A stretch of 51,622 nucleotides of DNA from Baaleninema simplex PCC 7105. GTDB taxonomy: Bacteria > Cyanobacteriota > Cyanobacteriia > Cyanobacteriales > Geitlerinemataceae. The notes beneath the pieces are model-generated. The model saw nothing but the letters and a program-made list of their open reading frames with translations, did not search any database and was not told where the DNA came from. The stretch covers positions 680,967 through 732,588 of the forward strand of contig NZ_KB235958.1 in assembly GCF_000332355.1 (NCBI RefSeq), written 5' to 3'. The position numbers and the translations under genes were made by a program. Positions 44,603 to 51,622 of this stretch are shown one piece after another. Position 1 is the stretch's first letter. Every line of letters starts with the position of its first letter.

Positions 44603-44754
44603 GGGTGCATCTCAAAAATGTAAATTCATCGAATTGGGCGCACTCAATTTCCAGATCCCCGGCATCTCCAAGATGCCGGGGATCTTATACCGGAAGTGCT
44701 AATCGGGAATTTTGCCACCCCAAACTGATGTTTTTGCAAAAGTGAGATGCACCC
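44603..44754. mobile_element. MITE with perfect terminal repeats and 8-bp target duplication
   Basis: A 152-bp non-coding element. The left end GGGTGCATCTCA (44603-44614) and right end TGAGATGCACCC (44743-44754) are exact 12-bp inverted repeats. GATCGGCA flanks it directly on both sides (44595-44602 and 44755-44762), an 8-bp target site duplication. A perfect 33-bp hairpin (44653-44685) is in the middle, identical to that at 41572-41604. It needs a transposase from elsewhere; the family is not identified. Confidence 0.85.
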
Positions 44755-44821
44755 GATCGGCACTCTCTTTTCCCAGTTTTGTCTAAACTTTAGATGAGTA
44801 CGTCAACCACTTTTCTCGTTT

Positions 44822-46039
44822 TTACAACGCCAAAGGTTTCGGCGGTTCAATGCAAATGAGACTTGCACCTTCAGGAGCCACTTCTTTCGGTTTTAGCATT
44901 TCCCACTGACGAAATGGAATTTTGGCTTTTTTCAACAGTTTTACTTCCCATTCGTAAGATGCATATCGCTCGTTGGTTTCAACGATCGATTCCATTTCTT
45001 CTATCACTTGTGGTAATCGCTCAAAAACTGCTTTGCGACCTTCATCAGACACTCCAAAAAATCCCTTTTTAATTTCAGATTTTTCCATCACTGAAGCAGG
45101 TAAAGCTTTTACCCAATCATCAAAGCATAAACCCAGAGCTGGTAATTCATCTCGAAACTGTTCAAACACAGTATTTTCCGTCAGAGACGGATTTTTCCAT
45201 TGATAAATTTTGGTGAGTCGAGATAAGTTGGTGATTCCTTTGAGTTCGGGATGTAAATACATCAAAGGATTAGAAGTTAAAAGAATATCGATATATTTTT
45301 CGACACGATCTCGGATTTGCAGTTTACCTTCTTGAAAGCGACGCAGTGCTGTATCGTACTCTCCGAGTTCTAAATAGCATCGGGTTTCCGCCAAGTAAGC
45401 AAAACATAGTGTTAAAAGATATTCGTCACTAATTTGGCTTTGACGTTCTAGCTCTTTGTCTGTAAGTTCTGTATAGACGTGTTCGGCTTCGAGAAAACGG
45501 TTGATGGCTTGTAGCGCACTGCTGCGTCGATTGCTTTGTTCTGCCATAGAAAAGGCATTTTGTGCCAAGTCTAACGCCGCTCGAAAGTTTGCGTAGAAAC
45601 TGAGATCGATTTTCTCGTCAATTTTTTCGAGGGATTCTTGAACTTTTTGCAAACGTCCTTCAAGAGCTTTAACTTTTTTGTAAATAACGGCAAAACCCAG
45701 AACTGAAACCCCCAGCGTGAGCATACTTCCTGCTGTTGCAAAAGTTACCATATTTTGAAGCTGACTGACTTGGGCGCTAATCGCTCCTAATCGCTGTTGT
45801 GTGACAATTGTATTTCCGGCTGCTAAAGCCAGTTTTAGAACGCCTGTCGGTTCGACACCGGACAGCATTTGTAAGCCAGATTGTGGCGTTACGCCTGTTG
45901 CATTGGACGCTTCTTTTAGCCACATGACGACTCGTCCAGCGTTGTCTTGAATAACGCCCCCATTGCGAACGAGCGTTTCCTTTATCAGACCTTCAGCGAT
46001 CTTAGCGGGAATATCGAAGGTTACGTCAAGTGATGCCAT
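44822..46039 (-). CDS. Membrane/coiled-coil helical protein of unknown function
   Basis: A 405-residue protein. Residues 1-70 are soluble (ASLDVTFDIPAKIAEGLIKE), a hydrophobic segment lies at about 97-118 (FATAGSMLTLGVSVLGFAVI), a coiled coil at about 120-147 (ALEGRLQKVQESLEKIDEKI), then a TPR-like helical region (about 150-245, with FLEAEHVYTELTD and CYLELGEYDTALRRFQEG). The C-terminal third is unassigned. The layout of an N-terminal helper, membrane helix, coiled coil and helical repeats resembles proteins of bacterial conflict systems, but I cannot name a family. It lies in the HIP1-free island, upstream of the RHS locus on the same strand. Confidence 0.75.
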   Translation of the reverse strand: MASLDVTFDIPAKIAEGLIKETLVRNGGVIQDNAGRVVMWLKEASNATGVTPQSGLQMLSGVEPTGVLKLALAAGNTIVTQQRLGAISAQVSQLQNMVTFATAGSMLTLGVSVLGFAVIYKKVKALEGRLQKVQESLEKIDEKIDLSFYANFRAALDLAQNAFSMAEQSNRRSSALQAINRFLEAEHVYTELTDKELERQSQISDEYLLTLCFAYLAETRCYLELGEYDTALRRFQEGKLQIRDRVEKYIDILLTSNPLMYLHPELKGITNLSRLTKIYQWKNPSLTENTVFEQFRDELPALGLCFDDWVKALPASVMEKSEIKKGFFGVSDEGRKAVFERLPQVIEEMESIVETNERYASYEWEVKLLKKAKIPFRQWEMLKPKEVAPEGASLICIEPPKPLAL

Positions 46040-46288
46040 GAGTTGTTTTTGTCGGTTGAGGCTGGACTTGAGAGAAACTGACTCTCTCTAATCTCTCGCT
46101 GAAAAATCGCGATTTTTACGGAACGGCGACGGTTTTGTAATATTACGTTACAAAAAAGGCGTTTGGAGAATTGAGAAGCGTGAGAGAGTAAGTTTTCTAA
46201 TTCTCGTTATCTCCTCACTGTATCATTTTCTTGCCTGGTAAGAAGCAAGGCGATCGCCAGAATACCCCCCTTGCAATCTAAGCTCACA

Positions 46289-48826
46289 TTACTGCCAACT
46301 TCCAATCAACAAAAACGGCGACCAAACCCCAGGGTGGTTGTTTTCCAAACTATCGATCGCCTTCAATTGCGCCTGACGTAATGCTTCGGCTTTCGTCGTT
46401 CCCGGCGTTCCCAATTGGCGGTAAAACTCCTCAACCAAAGGAACTGTCGCCGAATCGTTAATAAACCACAAACTCGCTAACGCACTTTTCGCCCCAGCCC
46501 GCACAGCAACCCCCGCAATTCCCAACGCCGAACGATCGTCGCCTGCGGCGGTTTGACAGGCACTCAATACTAACAGTTCTAACGGTGAAAGATTGCCCGC
46601 CCCCGAAGTCCGACGCGATCGCAACAACGCATCCATCTCTTCAATGGTGATGCGATCGTCGTACGCCAACAAAAACGTACTGTCAGAATCGACGCCGAAC
46701 TTCCCATGCGTCGCCATGTGGACGATCGAATAATTCTCCTCGTTCAAGCGATTCTCGAAATTCTCTACTGTAAACTCGTCGTTCAACAGTGCCGTTCCAC
46801 CGATAATCTCCTGTACGCCTTTCACTTCAGACTCGACACTGTTGAGGGGCGCAAAAGGCGGTACTTCCACCGTCAACCCCACGATGAGGGCGTTTTTGCG
46901 CGTTAACTGGCTCTCGGAAGCGGTGGTTAACTGCAAACTCGGCGTCGTCGCCAAAGCATATTTTTCCACGAGGAACGATTCGCCGTCGTACAACGCCGCC
47001 ACGGGAGTTTTCCGCAACACGCCGTCTTGCACGAAGACTAGGGTTTCTGGGGCGATCGCGGCTAAGTCAGCTTCCAACGGACGTATCAGTAAATCGTACA
47101 ACCGCGTGGCTTCGGCTAAATATTCGTTGGTTCCCCGTTTTTCGAGGAGGCTGCGGAAGCGGTTGACATCCTCTCGTAATTCCTCGGCTGTGACTGATAC
47201 GCTGTAGTCTGATAGGGTTCCGTCGGCTTGTTGCAGTAAAATCACAGTGCGATCGGGCAAAATAGCTGTGTAGACGACTGCTGCGTTCGGATCGGCGAGG
47301 CGTCCGTCTTCTAAGAGGATCGACTGCGATACTTCTACACATTCGTCACCGAAAAAGTTTTGCAACTCTGCCAGTTTCAGCAGTTCGAGTACGTCGAGAA
47401 CTTCTTGAAGTTTCTGCTGTTTTTCACCGGGGGTATCGGGGTTTAACAGCAAAGCCACAAGTTCCCGGTAGACGGGATCGACGGAATCGCGAAAGTCGAA
47501 CTGTACGTCTTGACTGGTGGCGATGATGTCGCTGCGGATGCTTTGTAAGGTGGCGATCGCGTTGCGATAGGCAGTCAGAGATCGAGATAATTGGTTCGTG
47601 GCGTTGTAAATGCGTCCGGCTTGCCACTGCCAGCGATAGAGACTGTCGGAAGCGTTCACCTGCTGGGCGGCGAATTGGGCGCGTTGGGTGAGTGCGAGAG
47701 CTTTCTCGTATTCTTGGTTATTTTCGTAAGTTTCTCCGAGAGTGCCGAGGGCGAAGGATTCTGCCCGTCGATCGCCAATCTCGCGAGAAACGGCGATCGC
47801 CTGTTGCAAAAGCTCGATTTTAAGCGATCGCTCGGTAGTCTCGTCGAGATCGACCGCGAGATCGATGGACGCGAAAGCCTTGTGGCGAGAGTTGGGTTCG
47901 CGGGCTAACACCTCGAGAACGCGCGATCGATTGGCTTCGATCTCGCGAGGATCGGGATCTTGAAACTCTTGCAACAGGCGATCGTAATTCAATAACGCTC
48001 GAACCTGCGTCATCCCACCAATGGCTTCGCTGGCGGCGACACTTCGATTTACCACCTCTAACATCGCGGCGATATCTACATCGATCGCCGTCTCGAGGCG
48101 TTCGGCGTCTTCAAATTCCCCTTCCGAACGCGCGACGCTGGCTTGATAGCGGTAGCGACGAATGCGACTGGCGTAGACATTCCCCAGGTTGTTGAGAGCA
48201 GTGGCGACGAAAACGTCCAGTTCGAGGGGTCTAGCGAGTTCTAAACTGGTTTCGTGGGCGTCGATGGCGTCTTCGTATCGTCCCAAAGTCCAGTAGGCGT
48301 TACCCAAGCTGCCGTAAATCGCGGCTTGCGTTTCGCGATCGCCGGTGGCTTCGGCTAACGTCAGGGCTTCTTGCAACAGACGGATCGCCCGTTGGTGTTG
48401 TCCGAGAGCATCGTAGGCTTGGCTTTGTTCGGTGAGGAGTCGGGCGATTTGTCCTTCGGTATCTGGCTGCGATCGCGCGATCTCGAGGGAGCGTTCCCAG
48501 TGGAGTATCGCATCTTGAAGTCGTCCTAATTTGTGGCTGGCGGTGGCGAGATTGCTGTGAAGGATGGTGAGATCTGGGGGACTGAGGGGGAATTCGAGGG
48601 CGTCTTCCCAAAGGTCGATCGCCTGTTGGTAATCGCCGATGCGGTAGTGTTCTAAACCGCGATCGACTAAAGTAACGGCAGCATCCGACGGGGTTTCAGA
48701 AGAGACGTCAAGCCAAGTCGGACGAGATTCTACAGCAGCTTGCGTCAACGGTGGAACGCTCCACGCCATCAGACAAGCTAATGAGACGAAACCGGACGTG
48801 CGAAGCAAGTGGCGAACAAACAACAT
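46289..48826 (-). CDS. TPR-CHAT domain protein (caspase-like)
   Basis: An 845-residue exported protein. The N-terminal signal ends near residue 30 (LACLMAWSVPPLTQA). TPR repeats fill about 45-390 (such as YRIGDYQQAIDLWEDAL and LGRYEDAIDAHETSLEL). The C-terminal CHAT domain (about 560-845) has the catalytic His in SIVHMATHGKFG (near 706) and Cys in LVLSACQTAAG (near 755), so the caspase-like dyad is intact. CHAT proteins are proteases that cut partner proteins; in cyanobacteria they are often exported and paired with repeat proteins. The first ATG is 48826; the frame also opens at a TTG two codons earlier. It follows the RTX-type gene after 29 bp. Confidence 0.92.
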   Translation of the reverse strand: MLFVRHLLRTSGFVSLACLMAWSVPPLTQAAVESRPTWLDVSSETPSDAAVTLVDRGLEHYRIGDYQQAIDLWEDALEFPLSPPDLTILHSNLATASHKLGRLQDAILHWERSLEIARSQPDTEGQIARLLTEQSQAYDALGQHQRAIRLLQEALTLAEATGDRETQAAIYGSLGNAYWTLGRYEDAIDAHETSLELARPLELDVFVATALNNLGNVYASRIRRYRYQASVARSEGEFEDAERLETAIDVDIAAMLEVVNRSVAASEAIGGMTQVRALLNYDRLLQEFQDPDPREIEANRSRVLEVLAREPNSRHKAFASIDLAVDLDETTERSLKIELLQQAIAVSREIGDRRAESFALGTLGETYENNQEYEKALALTQRAQFAAQQVNASDSLYRWQWQAGRIYNATNQLSRSLTAYRNAIATLQSIRSDIIATSQDVQFDFRDSVDPVYRELVALLLNPDTPGEKQQKLQEVLDVLELLKLAELQNFFGDECVEVSQSILLEDGRLADPNAAVVYTAILPDRTVILLQQADGTLSDYSVSVTAEELREDVNRFRSLLEKRGTNEYLAEATRLYDLLIRPLEADLAAIAPETLVFVQDGVLRKTPVAALYDGESFLVEKYALATTPSLQLTTASESQLTRKNALIVGLTVEVPPFAPLNSVESEVKGVQEIIGGTALLNDEFTVENFENRLNEENYSIVHMATHGKFGVDSDSTFLLAYDDRITIEEMDALLRSRRTSGAGNLSPLELLVLSACQTAAGDDRSALGIAGVAVRAGAKSALASLWFINDSATVPLVEEFYRQLGTPGTTKAEALRQAQLKAIDSLENNHPGVWSPFLLIGSWQ

Positions 48827-48855
48827 CGTCAATACAAAACAAATAAGTTGGGTCT

Positions 48856-49938
48856 TTAGTTGAATTCGATGCGATTTTGCAAGGTTTCTGCACTCACTCC
48901 GACCGCAAAACCGAGATAGCGATCGCTTTCCTCCAAGCGTATAGCAGTCACGTTGGATAGGTTAGAAAATAATCCGTCGTCTGAAAAGCGATCGAAATTA
49001 TTCTCTAATACCGCGCGATCGAGGGAAACGGTTTCAAACCTTAAATCGTCTACCCTCAACCCGTCTGTCAGCAGAATGCGATCGCTCCGTTGAAAATCCA
49101 CCAACCAATCGGCGTTTTCGGGACGAGTGCGGCGTCCGTCAGCGATCGCGACATCCCCCCGCAATACAAACATATCCGAACCGTCACCTCCTTTGAGTTG
49201 GTTCGCCCCGCGATCGCCGGTTAGAGTATCGTCACCGTCACCCCCTTCGAGGCGATCGTTCCCGCCTCCCCCAAAGAGCATATCGTCGTCGTCGTTTCCC
49301 AAAACGCGATCGTCGCCGCGATTTCCATTGAGAATATCGTCGCCGTCGTCTCCAAACAAATCGTCGTCGTCTCGTCCCCCGAGAATCGTGTCCTCGTCGT
49401 CGCCGCCGTAAATTCGATCCTCGTCGCGGTTTCCAAAAATCAAATCCTCGCCGCTGCGTCCCCGTAACAGATCGTCACCGTCAAACCCCGAAATCGTATC
49501 GTCTTCAGAACTTCCCCGAACGTTATCCGAATCGTCGTCTCCTCGAAATCTCCGAGTTGTCGAATCGACAAACCGCACGTTCGGCTCTTCGATGACGATA
49601 ACATCGCGAATTCCCGTTTCCAGTGCGTCGTCTGAAATTCCCACCCCCGACTCAAAGACGAATCCCGACGGCGAAGAAATGCGCGTAAAGTTGCCTTGAG
49701 GGTCGATAACGAGAATATCGGGTTGCGTTCGGCGGACTTCCTCCACCGAACCCACATCGAAGAACAGTTCTGCGTCGCCGAAGGGATTGTCGATAATCGG
49801 AGGCGTGACGAGGCTGTTGGTGACAGTGGTACGACTGGGGGGATTGACACCGCCGATATTGACGGTGAGCGCACCGCCGTCTACGGAAACGAAAACATCG
49901 CCGCTTCCGAAGGAAAAGCCAGATCTCGATACGCGCAT
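48856..49938 (-). CDS. RTX-type protein with acidic calcium-binding repeats
   Basis: A 360-residue protein. Residues 1-130 are a filamentous-type or unassigned beta-rich domain (FGSGDVFVSVDGGALTVNIG). From about 135 to 265 come RTX repeats with strongly acidic variants (GGRDDDDLFGDDGDDILNGN). The C-terminal part (MFVLRGDVAIADG and LVDFQRSDRILLTDGL) is the capping region seen in cyanobacterial RTX proteins. No signal peptide; type I secretion is the usual route. It is the first gene of a probable two-gene unit with the TPR-CHAT protein, which might act on it. The latter is inference. Confidence 0.85.
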   Translation of the reverse strand: MRVSRSGFSFGSGDVFVSVDGGALTVNIGGVNPPSRTTVTNSLVTPPIIDNPFGDAELFFDVGSVEEVRRTQPDILVIDPQGNFTRISSPSGFVFESGVGISDDALETGIRDVIVIEEPNVRFVDSTTRRFRGDDDSDNVRGSSEDDTISGFDGDDLLRGRSGEDLIFGNRDEDRIYGGDDEDTILGGRDDDDLFGDDGDDILNGNRGDDRVLGNDDDDMLFGGGGNDRLEGGDGDDTLTGDRGANQLKGGDGSDMFVLRGDVAIADGRRTRPENADWLVDFQRSDRILLTDGLRVDDLRFETVSLDRAVLENNFDRFSDDGLFSNLSNVTAIRLEESDRYLGFAVGVSAETLQNRIEFN

Positions 49939-50210
49939 GGTGGGTTGTGGCGAACTCGATACTTTTATTGTAGGAACTGGGATTTGGGATGTGGGGCGAT
50001 GGGGGTTTCGGGTCGAAGTATGAAAAAATATAACAATTTTAGGAATTTTCCGTAAAATAGTCTAAAAAATACCGAGATATTGAACGGGGTATTTTTTAAG
50101 TTTGATAAAACGTCAATTTTTGCAAAAAATTCTTACAGCAATCAACAACTTCACAAAATAAAAGTAATTTTGTTTTATACTGACTCCAGCTATTATCCCA
50201 ACAATTCAAT

Positions 50211-51542
50211 ATGACTGCCTTCGATACAACGCGCCGTCATTTGCTCAAAGGAATTGCACTTGCGACGCTCGGTTATCTTGCCAAAGATTATTTGGCGATC
50301 GCTCCGGCTCTCGCTGGAGATTTAGCCTTCAACGACTCAGAAGAATTTGAAGAGACTTATCATATTTTTGTGCCTTACATTCCGGCGAGGCGTGGTGGGA
50401 AGCAAAACCTAATTCTCCGTTCGGGGGAAACCGTTGAAATTTCCATTCCACGCCGCACGACGGAAGGGCGACAACTCGTCTTAGAGAAGGCTGGATTAGA
50501 GGGAAACGACATTACAATTGTCTGTCATACCCTCTACGATCGCGAAATCCGCATTGCCGATCGCATTTACGAAGAAATCGAGAACACTTCGTTTTTGCAA
50601 GACGCCAGTAAATCCAAGTGCAAAATGGTATACGAGCAGATCGAAGAAGCTCGGTATATCAGCGATTTAACCGCTCTCGGATTGCTCGATTACGTCATCG
50701 ATTCCTCAAAACTGGAAGACGAGGTAAAAGATCGCTATTTGCTGGCGAGTACCAATTCGCGGTTGCTGGGAATTCAACAGGCGATCGATTTCACCCTCGC
50801 AACCTCAAGTCTCTCTCAAAAAGAGAAGAAACAGATTTGGGGGACATTTGCTTACGTCCGCGCCAAAGATCCTATTCCCAACTTCAAAACTTTAAAAGAT
50901 TTAGACTCGATTGTTGCTGCATCTGAACTACCCAGTGAAATCAAGAATTTCTATACTATTTCAAGCGCGAATTCCCGAGGATTGACAGTAAATTTAATCC
51001 TCGTTAAAGCCATCTCAGAAAGTTCTCGTTTAACGGAAATTGAAAAAGAAGGATATCTGGCTATTTACCAACTCGTTCGTGACGGAAAACCCATTTCTGA
51101 AGAAGTCGCCCCTCTCCTACAAGACCTCGATGAGTTTATTCTCAACGCTGATATTCCCAAAAACGCGAAAGTCGTCTATTCCGTAACTCGTCAAGGTGAT
51201 GTCAGCGACAGCAAAGACTTATCCGAAAATATTGCCAGCTTCTTGCAAACTGTAAGAGATACCAATACCTTAAAAGAAGACATCCAAGATACTTACACAA
51301 CAGGAGCGAATCTCGTTCCGCAAACGACACGCTTCCTGTCGAGCATCGGAGCAGAAACCGCCACCGGAGTCAGCTTGAGTAGCTTATCGGGTGCCGCAGC
51401 CACCAACGCCACCTTAGCTACCCTCGGCGGCGGTTCCGTTGCAGCAGGAGGTTTGGGAATGCTCGGTGGATTAGCCGTCGCCACAGGCGGTGCAGCACGG
51501 GTGCATCCCAGTTATGCAATAAGCAAAAATGCTTACCCTTAA
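50211..51542 (+). CDS. Tat-signal exported protein, unknown function
   Basis: A 443-residue protein. The N-terminus TTRRHLLKGIALATLGYLA has twin arginines at 8-9 and a hydrophobic stretch, a good Tat signal ending near ALAG (residue 36). Residues about 60-115 (LILRSGETVEISIPRRTTEG, then RQLVLEKAGLEGNDITIVCH) resemble the beta-hairpin unit of the DnaJ C-terminal substrate-binding domain. The middle (about 120-380) is helical and consists of related segments of some 70-80 residues (SDLTALGLLDYVIDSSKLED, LDSIVAASELPSEIKNFY, LDEFILNADIPKNAKVVYSV). The end (about 385-430) is a Gly/Ala-rich hydrophobic tail. No function can be assigned. It diverges from the RTX-CHAT pair. Confidence 0.7.
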   Translation: MTAFDTTRRHLLKGIALATLGYLAKDYLAIAPALAGDLAFNDSEEFEETYHIFVPYIPARRGGKQNLILRSGETVEISIPRRTTEGRQLVLEKAGLEGNDITIVCHTLYDREIRIADRIYEEIENTSFLQDASKSKCKMVYEQIEEARYISDLTALGLLDYVIDSSKLEDEVKDRYLLASTNSRLLGIQQAIDFTLATSSLSQKEKKQIWGTFAYVRAKDPIPNFKTLKDLDSIVAASELPSEIKNFYTISSANSRGLTVNLILVKAISESSRLTEIEKEGYLAIYQLVRDGKPISEEVAPLLQDLDEFILNADIPKNAKVVYSVTRQGDVSDSKDLSENIASFLQTVRDTNTLKEDIQDTYTTGANLVPQTTRFLSSIGAETATGVSLSSLSGAAATNATLATLGGGSVAAGGLGMLGGLAVATGGAARVHPSYAISKNAYP

Positions 51543-51622
51543 AGAGCAGCATAAGAGCTAAGCTTTGGGCAGTTCATAACGAAACCGGTCAGACCCATGG
51601 ATGCATCTAAGCAAGCCCGCCT

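Larger units (their letters stand above)
43237..44821. other. A/T-rich 1.6-kb region without genes
   Basis: I find no gene with support. The stretch is clearly more A/T-rich than the rest of the window, has stop codons in every frame and no HIP1 octamer. It contains a degenerate MITE-like segment (43644-43766) and an intact one (44603-44754). It lies between the 405-aa gene and the B2-A2-B1-A1-RHS series and probably holds the promoter for the latter, but no clear -10/-35 pair can be singled out. Confidence 0.6.

Noticed and set aside
44482-44745. 87-codon open frame on the plus strand
   Set aside because: It runs through the MITE, including its inverted end and hairpin, and has no ribosome-binding site or family resemblance.
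51543-51622. Possible start of another element at the window's end
   Set aside because: The last 50 bases (AACCGGTCAGACCCATGGAT and following) look unlike the preceding gene, but the sequence stops too soon to show any ends or coding signal.

Overview
The window is chromosomal DNA from a cyanobacterium, probably a filamentous Oscillatoriales-type strain. Evidence: photosystem and electron-transport genes (psbB, psbT, psaL, psaI, petN), the bilin reductase gene pcyA, many HIP1 octamers (GCGATCGC), a PatD-like gene, and typical cyanobacterial dispersed hairpin repeats and GGGGAAC arrays. No heterocyst gene other than the PatD-like one is visible. The strain assignment is inference.

Layout. 0.3-2.2 kb: a sodium:solute symporter. 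2.3-6.0 kb (minus strand): psbB-psbT-nrdR-rpsA. 6.5-7.7 kb: a conserved small protein and a PD-(D/E)XK nuclease. 7.8 kb: tRNA-Pro(UGG), its terminator, and a tandem copy of a 57-bp palindrome-ended repeat. 8.2-14.2 kb: metallophosphoesterase, a 57-aa secreted peptide, pcyA, a GT2 glycosyltransferase, an RTX-type protein and a patatin-like lipase. 14.7-20.1 kb: a two-cassette oligopeptide-type ABC ATPase, a zinc-ribbon protein, PatD-like protein and a bifunctional (p)ppGpp synthetase/hydrolase. 20.1-22.7 kb: repeats, petN, a small secreted protein, and an IsrB-type (HNH-less IscB relative) element with a strongly structured 5' region that looks like its omega RNA. 22.7-25.9 kb: a four-gene run including an orphan DndE, and two converging SGNH hydrolases. 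26.1-26.8 kb: psaL-psaI. 27.4-34.3 kb: HAD phosphatase, PlsC-like acyltransferase, Ser/Thr kinase with Pro-Thr linkers, DMT transporter, PD-(D/E)XK-like protein, YdcF.

34.4-46.2 kb is different in character. It holds a 1677-aa RHS/YD-repeat protein preceded on the same strand by two tandem copies of an unrecognised two-gene module (a 175/182-type protein called B here, then a 311-315-aa protein called A; order B2-A2-B1-A1-RHS), AT-rich spacers, MITE-like elements (one with perfect terminal repeats and target duplication), and a 405-aa membrane/coiled-coil protein. From 36.02 to 46.25 kb I find no HIP1 octamer, which suggests a horizontally acquired island. None of the five RHS-locus proteins has a visible Sec signal. 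This duplicated A-B + RHS locus is the best candidate here for an undescribed system; a polymorphic-toxin or injection-system role is inference.

46.3-51.5 kb: a TPR-CHAT protease-like protein directly downstream of an RTX-type protein, then a diverging Tat-signal protein of unknown function.
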